Source: Verrucomicrobiota bacterium (GTDB taxonomy: Bacteria > Verrucomicrobiota > Verrucomicrobiia > Chthoniobacterales > Chthoniobacteraceae). Taken from it: DNA of 47,937 nucleotides. Made by a program: the position numbers and the translations under genes. Under the pieces are notes generated by a model, which saw nothing but the letters and a program-made list of their open reading frames with translations, searched no databases and was not told the DNA's origin. The stretch's first letter is position 1, and each line of letters starts with the position of its first letter. Where the stretch lies: positions 1-47,937 of the forward strand of contig QQND01000014.1 in the NCBI GenBank assembly GCA_003402745.1. The letters run 5' to 3'. Below, one piece after another: positions 10,049 to 17,589 of this stretch.

Positions 10049-11083
10049 ATGAAACGTTCCCTCCATCTTATCCTCTGCGCCTTGGCTCCGCTGACTTTTT
10101 GCCTGCCACAGGCCACAGCCACCGAAACCTCTCTTGTTTTCGAAGCCGTCGGCACCGCTGGTCAGGGAAAACACATCGTGCTTATCGCAGGCGACGAGGA
10201 ATACCGCTCCGAAGAATCGCTTCCAATGCTCGCTAAAATCCTCAGCCAGCGACACGGATTCAAGTGCACCGTTCTTTTCTCCGCCGCAGAGGACGGGACC
10301 ATCACGCCAAACGATGGCACTTCCCTCACCAATCCTGAGGCGATCGACAAAGCCGACCTGTTCATTACCTCCCTCAGATTCCGCACGTGGCCAGAAGAGA
10401 GTCTTGCCCGTTTTGAGAAGGCAATGGACTCCGGCAAACCGATCATCGGCCTGCGCACGAGCACACACGCCTTCACCAAAAACAGGCTCGACGGATTCGG
10501 TAAAAAAGTTCTTGGCGAAAAGTGGGTTAGCCACTGGGGGAAACACAAGTCCGAAGCGACCCGCGGCATTATCGAACCGGGAGCCGAGGGATCCCCTCTT
10601 CTGCACGGAATCAGCGACGTTTTCGGGACATCCGACGTCTACGAAGCCTATCCGCCCTCTGACGCCACGGTCTTGCTTCGCGGCCAGGTGCTCGCGGGCA
10701 TGAACCCCGATTCCAAACCTGCGGAGTACCAAAAAAAACGTTCCTCCGACAAACAGGAGCAAGAGGTTAACTCCCCGATGATGCCGGTAGCATGGACCCG
10801 CCTCAATCAGACGGATTCGGGTCACACCAACCGTGTCCTGTGCACCACTATGGGCGCGGCGAACGAGTTTGAAAACGAATCCCTCCGGCGACTCGTAGTC
10901 AACGGAGTTTACTGGGGCCTCCAAATGGAAGTCCCCTTGAAAGCCGATGTCACCTTTGTCGACGAATATAAACCCGGGTTCTATGGGTTCAACGGCTATC
11001 GCAAGGGAATGAAGGTTTCAGACCTTGGCTTGGGAAAAGCGATGCCCGGAGAGCCCAACCCGGCCCCAACCCCGAAACCCTAA
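10049..11083 (+). CDS. Exported ThuA-like protein
   Basis: 344 residues with a signal peptide (MKRSLHLILCALAPLTFCLP, cleavage probably near QATA). The body resembles the ThuA/trehalose-utilisation fold, a class I glutamine-amidotransferase-like domain. HIVLIAGDEEYRSEE leads a Rossmann-like strand, followed by ADLFITSLRFRTWPEES, PIIGLRTSTHAF and late VAWTR and GAANEFENESLRRL motifs. Proteins of this type are very abundant in Planctomycetota and Verrucomicrobiota, often near PSCyt/DUF1501 genes or sugar oxidoreductases. Substrate and reaction are unknown. The gene is single, read away from gap, and ended by a strong hairpin. The fold call rests on the motif pattern alone. Confidence 0.8.
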   Translation: MKRSLHLILCALAPLTFCLPQATATETSLVFEAVGTAGQGKHIVLIAGDEEYRSEESLPMLAKILSQRHGFKCTVLFSAAEDGTITPNDGTSLTNPEAIDKADLFITSLRFRTWPEESLARFEKAMDSGKPIIGLRTSTHAFTKNRLDGFGKKVLGEKWVSHWGKHKSEATRGIIEPGAEGSPLLHGISDVFGTSDVYEAYPPSDATVLLRGQVLAGMNPDSKPAEYQKKRSSDKQEQEVNSPMMPVAWTRLNQTDSGHTNRVLCTTMGAANEFENESLRRLVVNGVYWGLQMEVPLKADVTFVDEYKPGFYGFNGYRKGMKVSDLGLGKAMPGEPNPAPTPKP

Positions 11084-11097
11084 CGTCACAAAGTTAA

Positions 11098-11134
11098 AGC
11101 GGCGCGGCCAACCGACAACCCGCGCCGCTGTTTT
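11098..11134 (+). terminator. Rho-independent terminator after the ThuA-like gene
   Basis: Perfect 10-bp stem AGCGGCGCGG/CCGCGCCGCT (11098-11107 with 11120-11129), 12-base loop, then GTTTT. It lies 15 bp after the stop codon and also sits between convergent genes. Confidence 0.85.
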
Positions 11135-11167
11135 CTCGAGAAAACACCTTTTGTCCCGCTGGACTGT

Positions 11168-11788
11168 TCACAAAACTCCGAGAAAAACATCCGCAGCAAG
11201 CGCCGCGACAGCACGCACATCCAGCAAGCACGCCCCCTCCCGCTCGAGGCTCGTGACTTTCACTCCGGTCAATCCGCAGGGCGTGATGTGTTCGAACCCT
11301 TCCAGTGCTCCACAGACGTTAAGGGCAAAGCCGTGCATCGTCACCCAGCGGCGCACGCCGACTCCGATGGACGCGAGCTTTCTGTCCCCGCACCATACGC
11401 CCGTGAGTCCTTCGCGCGTCTGCGCCCTGACTCCAGCCAGTCGTGCGACTTCCACAAGCCCCTCTTCCATGAGCCGCAAGTGTCTGTGCAAATCCTGCCC
11501 CCGCGTCCGAAGATCCAAAACAGGATACCCCACCAGTTGCCCTGGCCCGTGAAAGGTGATTTTCCCGCCCCGGTTAATCTGTAACACGGGATGGGGCAAC
11601 CCACTGAATTCCGGGTCTGTTAGGGATACGGAGCGGCCCACCGTGTAGACCGGGTCGTGCTCAAGAAGAAAGAGGCGGTCCTCGGCGTTTGGATCGGCGG
11701 CCTTGAGCTCCACAAGATCGGACTGCAGCTGCAGCCCAGCTTCGTAGGAAACCCTGCCCAACCATTGCGCGTTCACAGTTTTGCCCAT
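11168..11788 (-). CDS. lipB: Lipoyl(octanoyl) transferase
   Basis: 206 residues. Moves octanoyl from acyl carrier protein to lipoyl domains, the first step of lipoate synthesis on 2-oxoacid dehydrogenases and the glycine cleavage system. The family motif RGGKITFHGPGQLVGYPV is at about 73-90. The catalytic dyad is Cys171 in HITPCGLTG and Lys137 in GDRKLASIGV. Start ATG lies 2 bp after the ruvC stop, so the two genes are almost certainly one transcript. No lipA is visible nearby. Confidence 0.97.
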   Translation of the reverse strand: MGKTVNAQWLGRVSYEAGLQLQSDLVELKAADPNAEDRLFLLEHDPVYTVGRSVSLTDPEFSGLPHPVLQINRGGKITFHGPGQLVGYPVLDLRTRGQDLHRHLRLMEEGLVEVARLAGVRAQTREGLTGVWCGDRKLASIGVGVRRWVTMHGFALNVCGALEGFEHITPCGLTGVKVTSLEREGACLLDVRAVAALAADVFLGVL

Positions 11789-11790
11789 GG

Positions 11791-12345
11791 CTAGATGCGT
11801 TCCATCGTTCCAACCCGTAGTCTGGCTTTGTCCACAGCCTGAAAATGAGTCAACCCCACGGCAAGGGCGTCGGCGGCATCCGCAACCGGAGTTTCCGTGA
11901 GCCCCAATAACGCGCGCACCATAAACGCGACCTGCTCCTTATCAGCCCCTCCTCGCCCCACCACGGCCTGCTTCACTCGGCGCGGCGCGTATTCGAAAAT
12001 GGGCAGTCCTCGCCCGGCCACAGCAAGCATGGCAGCGCCGCGGGCGCACCCCAAGACAATGGCAGTTTTATAACTCTGAACATAAATGACGGCCTCAAAA
12101 GCCGCAACAGTGGGAGAAAAATCAGTGATCAGCTCCTGTATTTTTTCGTGAATCGCGACAAGGCAGCCTGACTGCAGCAGCACAGGCGCGTTTCGGACAA
12201 CCCCCCAAGCGAGCGCGCGCAAGACAGTCGCCCCTCTAGGACCAGCGCCAGGCGCCCGCTCGAGCACTGCGTATCCCGTCCCCCTCAGAGAGGGATCCAC
12301 GGCGAGGACACGTTCAATTTGGGTGGAGGCATGGGCAGAAAGCAT
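11791..12345 (-). CDS. ruvC: Crossover junction endodeoxyribonuclease RuvC
   Basis: 184 residues. Resolves Holliday junctions as a homodimer with the RuvAB helicase. The RNase H-like active site is complete: Asp17 in AVDPSLRGTGYAVLE, Glu84 in AFEAVIYVQSYKTA, and Asp156 and Asp159 in DAADALAVGLTH. The ADKEQVAFMV segment matches the conserved basic helix region. The second motif differs from the proteobacterial EQVFMA form, as expected for this lineage. It is coupled to lipB rather than to ruvA/ruvB, which must lie elsewhere. Confidence 0.95.
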   Translation of the reverse strand: MLSAHASTQIERVLAVDPSLRGTGYAVLERAPGAGPRGATVLRALAWGVVRNAPVLLQSGCLVAIHEKIQELITDFSPTVAAFEAVIYVQSYKTAIVLGCARGAAMLAVAGRGLPIFEYAPRRVKQAVVGRGGADKEQVAFMVRALLGLTETPVADAADALAVGLTHFQAVDKARLRVGTMERI

Positions 12346-12448
12346 TCCCGTTCACTGAAGCCTTCGGCGAAGCTTCCTGCAATCCACAACCAACAAGAGA
12401 CACCCAGTCCTTTTCAAAACGCTATTCTTCCCTACACTTCCGTCCTGA

Positions 12449-13213
12449 ATGAAAGTTATTGCGGTGGCCAATCAGAAAGGCGGCGTGGGCAAGACCACGA
12501 CATCTGTGAACCTAGCGGCGGCTCTCGCAGAGCTTGGTTGTAAGGTGCTGCTTGTGGACTTGGATCCTCAAGCCAACGCCACCAGCGCTCTGGGCCACGA
12601 ACCCTTGGAAGATCACAGCGTTTATGCCGCCCTTCTCCATGAGGGAACGCTCGCCGATGCGATCATCCCCACACGCAGGGACAACCTCTGGCTAATTCCG
12701 GGCGACATCAATATCGCGGGAGCCGAAATCGAAGTTGCTCGCCAGGAGGATCATCTCACACGTCTAAGGGACGCGCTGCTCCCTCTGCGCGAAGCTGCAC
12801 CCTTCGACTACCTCTTCCTCGACTGCCCACCTTCCCTTGGAATCCTCATGACCAACGCCCTGGCCGCCGCGGATGAATTGCTGGTCCCCCTTCAGTGCGA
12901 ATACTTTGCATTAGAGGGCCTTTCAAAGATCGACAACATTGTCTCTCAAATTCGCGACTGCGGCGCCAATCCCAGCCTCCACATTGCCGGCATTCTGATG
13001 ACCATGTACATGCGTAACAACCTGGCCCAGCAGGTGGTTTCTGAAGTCCACAAACACTTCGGAGACATTGTCTACCGCACCATCATCCCAAGGACCGTCC
13101 GCCTTGGGGAGGCCCCCAGCCACGGGAAAACCATTATGGAATACGAGTCCAACGGACTGGGCGCCACCGCCTACCGAGCGCTTGCCAAGGAGTTCCTAAA
13201 AAAACAGGGCTGA
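12449..13213 (+). CDS. parA: ParA/Soj-type partition ATPase
   Basis: 254 residues. Starts directly with the deviant Walker A motif KGGVGKTTT (10-18), then [16 protein letters not shown] and the Walker B-like [24 protein letters not shown]-like end (here [16 protein letters not shown]) is typical of chromosomal Soj. It lacks an N-terminal DNA-binding helix-turn-helix, fitting the short ParA class that binds DNA non-specifically as an ATP dimer and segregates chromosome origins with ParB. No parB and no parS-like palindrome is seen next to it. The gene is single, divergent from ruvC, and followed by a hairpin terminator. Confidence 0.93.
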   Translation: MKVIAVANQKGGVGKTTTSVNLAAALAELGCKVLLVDLDPQANATSALGHEPLEDHSVYAALLHEGTLADAIIPTRRDNLWLIPGDINIAGAEIEVARQEDHLTRLRDALLPLREAAPFDYLFLDCPPSLGILMTNALAAADELLVPLQCEYFALEGLSKIDNIVSQIRDCGANPSLHIAGILMTMYMRNNLAQQVVSEVHKHFGDIVYRTIIPRTVRLGEAPSHGKTIMEYESNGLGATAYRALAKEFLKKQG

Positions 13214-13250
13214 GCGGAAACCTCACTGCTTAGGGTTCACTTCAGTCGCC

Positions 13251-13279
13251 TGAACCGCCTTCTCGGTTCACCATTTTTT
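13251..13279 (+). terminator. Terminator after parA
   Basis: Inverted repeat TGAACCG/CGGTTCA (13251-13257 with 13264-13270), 6-base loop, followed by TTTTTT at 13274-13279. It overlaps the last codons of the convergent lipoprotein gene. A competing upstream GGTTCA (13234-13239) can pair with TGAACC at 13251, giving an alternative fold. Confidence 0.65.
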
Positions 13280-14134
13280 CAGCCCCACCGCCTCAGCGGC
13301 GGCCGCAGGAGAGACACTTTTTTCCTCCAGAGACGCCAGAAACGCGTCCTTTTCAGGAAGCTTAGCTACCTCGGCCAGTTTTTCAGGACTTTCCAGCCTC
13401 GAAAAAACCACCCGCTGTATCTTGCTGCGGGGCACCTCCTTGGTTCCATACCCGCCCGGTTGGTTGCTGCTCCAAAACGAGACCATTTCCTGACCGTTGG
13501 TCGAACCCGTTCCCATAAAAATAACGGAATGCCCGCGCTCGGAAGCCCCGATCCCTTCATTCCAAAAAATCTTCATAAAATCCCCCGGCTTGGCCTGTTT
13601 GATATCCGTAAAGTTGGTCCCGATTCCCAACTCGTGAAAAAGTCGGGCCGTGCCCGGCCCATTGGCGTTCCACCTGCCCCAAACTCCATGGCCGTCCGCC
13701 TGCCCTTCCACAATCAAAGCACGCCAAGCATCCGGGGTCAGTATGAGGCGCCCCGCACGCTGCTGCTGGGCAAGCATCACCAAAAAAGCCAGATAGGTCG
13801 CGCCTGAACAAAAGCTTGGCTGCGCGGCCTTGGGGCGCAGCGCAGGTTTATCCTCTTCCCACGAAATTCCAGCCAGCAGGGCATCCCTGGCGTCGACTCC
13901 CGTGGAGTAACCGCCGCCGATGGGGATTTTATCCAAAGCAGCGAGAACCGCCTCGTTCCATGGCGCAGTTGCCGCCGGAGCGGAAGCCGTTTTCGCTTTC
14001 GCCTTGGCGTCAGACTTCGACGCTTCTTTTCCCTCGGGAGGTTTGCCAGCGATGGCAGCGCAGCCCGAAATGAAAGGCAGCACCGAAAAAAGGACGGATG
14101 CACGAAACAGAACGGGGCGGATAAAAGAGTGCAT
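13268..14134 (-). CDS. Lipoprotein with a possible cysteine-peptidase-like domain
   Basis: 288 residues, start supported by AGGAG 6-7 bases before ATG. The signal peptide ends in a lipobox (FISGC, Cys25), so an outer-membrane or periplasmic lipoprotein is predicted. A low-complexity Lys/Ala linker (31-57) leads to a globular domain. In it Cys109 (PSFCSGATY), His202 (ERGHSVIFMG) and Asn224 (WSSNQPGG) occur in the order and spacing style of NlpC/P60 or CHAP amidases, and AKPGDFMKI before the His resembles the usual P.GD segment. A wall-peptide hydrolase is therefore plausible but not proven. A C-terminal helical tail follows. The gene is convergent with parA and I do not recognise a named family. 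Confidence 0.7.
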   Translation of the reverse strand: MHSFIRPVLFRASVLFSVLPFISGCAAIAGKPPEGKEASKSDAKAKAKTASAPAATAPWNEAVLAALDKIPIGGGYSTGVDARDALLAGISWEEDKPALRPKAAQPSFCSGATYLAFLVMLAQQQRAGRLILTPDAWRALIVEGQADGHGVWGRWNANGPGTARLFHELGIGTNFTDIKQAKPGDFMKIFWNEGIGASERGHSVIFMGTGSTNGQEMVSFWSSNQPGGYGTKEVPRSKIQRVVFSRLESPEKLAEVAKLPEKDAFLASLEEKSVSPAAAAEAVGLKKW

Positions 14135-14286
14135 CCACTACTCCTGCAACACTGCGAGATCGGGTGCAAGCGAAGGTGCTGAGGAAACGGTAGATGGTGG
14201 CAAAATTAGCCCTTATTTAAGGCCTTCGTTGAAAAGTTTGGATAGCGGGTTGAAGAAATCTGGGGCAGCTTGAAGTGCTATTTAAG

Positions 14287-14324
14287 ACGGCGCGACGCTT
14301 CCTTCGAACAAATGTCCGCGCCGT
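14287..14324 (+). other. Inverted repeat upstream of the M16 peptidase pair
   Basis: Perfect 8-bp arms ACGGCGCG and CGCGCCGT (14287-14294 and 14317-14324) around 22 bases, ending 21 bp before the ATG at 14346. It could be a leader stem-loop near the ribosome site or an operator; the sequence alone does not decide. Confidence 0.35.
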
Positions 14325-14345
14325 TGGTCTATTGATCAAACCCCC

Positions 14346-15728
14346 ATGAAATCCGCTGTTTTTCTTTCTGCAGCCCTAACCGTGACCTTGGGCAGTTCCT
14401 CCCAGGCGGCCCCTGCAAAGGCCGGTAAGGGAAACGAACTCGCACCGCCCGCCGATGTTCGCAGCGTCCGTAAGCCCATCGAGTTTACCGAGTACGACCT
14501 GCCCAATGGAATGCACGTCATTCTGCATCAGAACCACACCGCGCCAGTCATCGCCACCTACGTCCTCTACAAAGTAGGCAGTAAAAACGAACGTCCAGAT
14601 CGCACCGGCTTCGCTCATTTCTTCGAGCACTTGATGTTTGAAGGATCGGAATTCATTCCTCGCGGCACGATCGACAAGTACATCTCGGGGGCAGGAGGAA
14701 ACCTCAACGCTTCCACCTCCTTTGATAGGACCGACTACTTCTTCAACCTTCCCGCGCATCAACTGCCCTTGGCCTTGTGGATTGAGAGCGAAAGGATGCT
14801 GCACCCGAGGATTGATGAGGCTGGGGTGGAGACCCAACGCGCCGTCGTCAAAGAGGAACGCAGACGCTCTTACGACAACCAGCCCTACGGAAGCCTGTTT
14901 GAGGAGCTTTCCGCCCTCGTCTTTGAAAATACTCCCTACCAGTGGGTTCCCATCGGCTCCTTCCAGTACATCGACAAGGCCACCATCGAGGAATTCCGCG
15001 CTTTCCACCGCACCTTCTACCGGCCCGAAAACGCAACCCTCGTGGTCGCAGGCGACTTTCAACAGGGAGATACACGGAAACTGATTGAGGATTATTTCGG
15101 GACAATCCCAAACGGCGAGCCTATCCCAAGGCCTGCGTTCGAATGGAAACTTGATGTGCCGGGGAAGACGAAGGACGTCATCAAAAAAAACACTCCCCTT
15201 CCGGCTCTTGTTCATGCCTGGAGGGCGCCCGCGGAGACTGATCCGGACGCTTATCCGCTGGAAATGCTTTCCCACATTCTTGGCGAAGGCCGTTCCTCCC
15301 GCCTCTACCAGAGCTTGGTGGAAACAAAGGGCGTAGCCATGAGCGTCAGCCCGTATTGCTACCTTTTGGAGAAAACAGGAATGCTGGCCATTGAAGTCAC
15401 CGGCCAGGCTGGCGCCTCTTTAGAAGAGTTGGACCAGGTTCTCACGCAAGAAATCACCCGCGTTGTGAACGAGGGAGTTTCGGAGGAAGAGTTCCAAAAA
15501 GCGCGCAACGCCATGGAAAGTCAGTTTGCACAATCCGGCGGTACCATGTCGGACCGGGCACGCACGCTGGCGCACTACTCGACGTTTTATGGACAGACAG
15601 GTCTCATCAATACAGAGCTGGAGCGTTATCTCGCCGTTCAGAGAGAGGATCTGCAGCGCGTAGCCAAAAAATATTTCACTCCTTCTGGCAAGTTCGTCCT
15701 CCGCTATCCCCTCCCTCAATCCAAATAA
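14346..15728 (+). CDS. M16 family zinc peptidase, catalytic subunit (exported)
   Basis: 460 residues with a signal peptide (MKSAVFLSAALTVTLGSSSQ). The inverted zinc motif HFFEH is at 91-95, with the third ligand Glu at 170/171 in VVKEERRR. Two half-domains follow, the second containing the Arg-Tyr type substrate clamp region near the end. The length fits one half of a two-gene peptidase such as the PqqF/YmxG-like heterodimers rather than the 900-residue pitrilysins. It lies 9 bp upstream of a zinc-less M16 gene, its probable partner. Predicted to degrade peptides in the periplasm. Homologous pairs are widespread in Gram-negative bacteria; the substrate is unknown. Confidence 0.95.
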   Translation: MKSAVFLSAALTVTLGSSSQAAPAKAGKGNELAPPADVRSVRKPIEFTEYDLPNGMHVILHQNHTAPVIATYVLYKVGSKNERPDRTGFAHFFEHLMFEGSEFIPRGTIDKYISGAGGNLNASTSFDRTDYFFNLPAHQLPLALWIESERMLHPRIDEAGVETQRAVVKEERRRSYDNQPYGSLFEELSALVFENTPYQWVPIGSFQYIDKATIEEFRAFHRTFYRPENATLVVAGDFQQGDTRKLIEDYFGTIPNGEPIPRPAFEWKLDVPGKTKDVIKKNTPLPALVHAWRAPAETDPDAYPLEMLSHILGEGRSSRLYQSLVETKGVAMSVSPYCYLLEKTGMLAIEVTGQAGASLEELDQVLTQEITRVVNEGVSEEEFQKARNAMESQFAQSGGTMSDRARTLAHYSTFYGQTGLINTELERYLAVQREDLQRVAKKYFTPSGKFVLRYPLPQSK

Positions 15729-15737
15729 GGCGCGGCC

Positions 15738-17177
15738 ATGTTTTTCTCCTTTTTCAAACCCTCCGTTTTCCGTCCTGCGTTCCTTTGCCTCGGCCTGATG
15801 CTGGCTCCTGCCGTTCAAGCCGAAGGGGTGGACCGCTCCATCAAACCCAACCCCGGATCCGCTCCGGCGGCTTCATTCCCTGAATTCAAGGATCTTACGC
15901 TGCCTAACGGTCTGCGTGTTTTTATCATCCAGGACGACCGCCGCCCCATGGTGACTTTCCGGCTCGTCGTAAAATCGGGTTCCTCCCAAGACGAGACAAA
16001 GCCAGGGACCGCTTCTCTTGTGGCGAATCTTCTCAATCGCGGCACTAAAACCCGCTCTGCAGAGGCCTTCGCCAAGGAATCTGATTTCTTGGGATCGCGC
16101 GTGGAGGCCGCCGCAGGGCCGGATTCAACAGCTCTTATTGCCAGTGCACTCAACAAATATACGGGCCAGTTGCTGGACCTGATGTCCGACGCAGCGCGCA
16201 ACCCCGTTTTTTCCGAGGAGCAATTGGCAAAGGCCCGGAAAATCAGCCTCTCCGCCCTTGAGGCACAAAAGCAACAACCCCAAGCACTCCTCTCAAAGCT
16301 CGTAGCGAAAGTGGTTTATGGAGTGCACCCCTACGGAAACCTGGCGACGCCCGAAAGCGTTTCCTCCATCGAGAGAGGGGACCTGGAGCGTTTTCACCAG
16401 ACCTATTTCCACCCAAAAAACGCCACGCTGGCTGTGGTTGGAGATGTTGATCAGAAACAGGTCATCGCTCTGATCGAAAAGGCGTTTGGCTCCTGGGAAA
16501 ACACAGAAATTCCCAAAACCCTCCAAAACCCGCTTCCCGAGATCAAGGGCCGCTCCGTTCACTTGGTGGACAGACCAGGCTCTGTGCAAAGTAACATCGC
16601 CGTTTGCAGGCCTGGCCCGCGCCGAAACACGCCGGATCTGCCCGAAGTGCTGGTGCTCAACTCCACGCTTGGCGGTGGCTTCTCCGGCCGTCTTTTTCAA
16701 AACCTCAGGGAAACACACGGCTGGACCTACGGGGCATATTCGGCATTCGACCCCCGCCGTGAAGCAGGTAGTTTTGAAGCCTCGGCAGAAACACGTAACG
16801 AAGTCACAGCACCCGCGGTCACGGAAATCCTCAAAGAAATCGACCGCCTTTGCAAGGAACCCGCCCCGGAGACCGAGCTCGCACTACAGCGGGAATACAA
16901 CATCGGCAACTATTTGCTGAGTCTTGAAAAAAGCGACCGCACCGCCCAACGCGTCCAGGACATCGACCTTTACGGCCTCCCCCAAGACTTCTACAAAACG
17001 TATGCCCGCCGCATGGGAGCCGTCACCCCTCCGCTTATGCAGGCAACGGCGCAGGCCCACCTGGACACAGACAACATCTGCATCGTTGTCGTTGGTGAGG
17101 CCAAGGACATCAAATCCTCATTGGAAGCTTTCGGCCCGGTGACCGTGTACGACACCGACCTGAAGATCAAAAAATAG
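15738..17177 (+). CDS. M16 family peptidase homologue without zinc site (partner subunit)
   Basis: 479 residues with a signal peptide (MFFSFFKPSVFRPAFLCLGL). The fold signature is clear (LPNGLRVFIIQDDRRP, FHQTYFHPKNATLAVVGD, GGGFSGRLFQNLRETHGW). At the position of the HxxEH helix it reads SLVANLLNRG, so the zinc ligands are absent and the subunit should be inactive alone. The later Gly-rich loop and RE-x-GW motif, which help bind substrate in such dimers, are kept. The likely role is to complete the chamber with the upstream zinc subunit. Its last 11 bp overlap the end of the convergent folB gene. Confidence 0.93.
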   Translation: MFFSFFKPSVFRPAFLCLGLMLAPAVQAEGVDRSIKPNPGSAPAASFPEFKDLTLPNGLRVFIIQDDRRPMVTFRLVVKSGSSQDETKPGTASLVANLLNRGTKTRSAEAFAKESDFLGSRVEAAAGPDSTALIASALNKYTGQLLDLMSDAARNPVFSEEQLAKARKISLSALEAQKQQPQALLSKLVAKVVYGVHPYGNLATPESVSSIERGDLERFHQTYFHPKNATLAVVGDVDQKQVIALIEKAFGSWENTEIPKTLQNPLPEIKGRSVHLVDRPGSVQSNIAVCRPGPRRNTPDLPEVLVLNSTLGGGFSGRLFQNLRETHGWTYGAYSAFDPRREAGSFEASAETRNEVTAPAVTEILKEIDRLCKEPAPETELALQREYNIGNYLLSLEKSDRTAQRVQDIDLYGLPQDFYKTYARRMGAVTPPLMQATAQAHLDTDNICIVVVGEAKDIKSSLEAFGPVTVYDTDLKIKK

Positions 17178-17577
17178 CCACCCCCGCAGTCGGCGACTCA
17201 AACCCAGTCCGCATGACGCGTACCGCCACAAATTCGGTGTCCGGCAGAATGTACTTTCTCAATTCGACTTCTACTGCTGCCACGGCAAACTCGCCAAGGA
17301 TACACTCCGCGATTTCCTCCACCAACGTCTCTATCAACTTACGCGGCCGTTCTGCTGCCAGTTTTCTGATCCGGCGAGTCAGGGCAAAGTAGTCGACGGT
17401 GTGGTTGAGATCATCGCCGAGATTGTGGAAACCTCGCTTTGGAAAAACGGTGAGGTTAAGGGTCAGCCTCTGCGGATGCTCTCTTTCAAAGTCAGGAACT
17501 CCGACATGGGCACTGAGCTCGAGATTGGAAACGACAATGGCATCGGAAGCCTCGCGGATGTGGGATGATGAATTCAT
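17167..17577 (-). CDS. folB: Dihydroneopterin aldolase
   Basis: 136 residues, somewhat longer than the usual 120 because of a 10-residue N-terminal extension. Cleaves dihydroneopterin to 6-hydroxymethyl-dihydropterin and glycolaldehyde in folate synthesis. Family features seen: VVSNLELSAHVGVPDFER near the start (the usual I.GIE.E), a Leu/Asn/Asp-rich middle with NHTVDYFALTRRI, TLVEEIAECIL and the catalytic-lysine region VELRKYILPDTEFVAVRV. It lies 12 bp after the PBP2 gene on the same strand, so it is probably the last gene of that run. Its 3' end overlaps the convergent M16 gene by 11 bp. The other folate genes are not in the window. Confidence 0.88.
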   Translation of the reverse strand: MNSSSHIREASDAIVVSNLELSAHVGVPDFEREHPQRLTLNLTVFPKRGFHNLGDDLNHTVDYFALTRRIRKLAAERPRKLIETLVEEIAECILGEFAVAAVEVELRKYILPDTEFVAVRVMRTGFESPTAGVAIF

Positions 17578-17589
17578 GATGGCCCTTGA

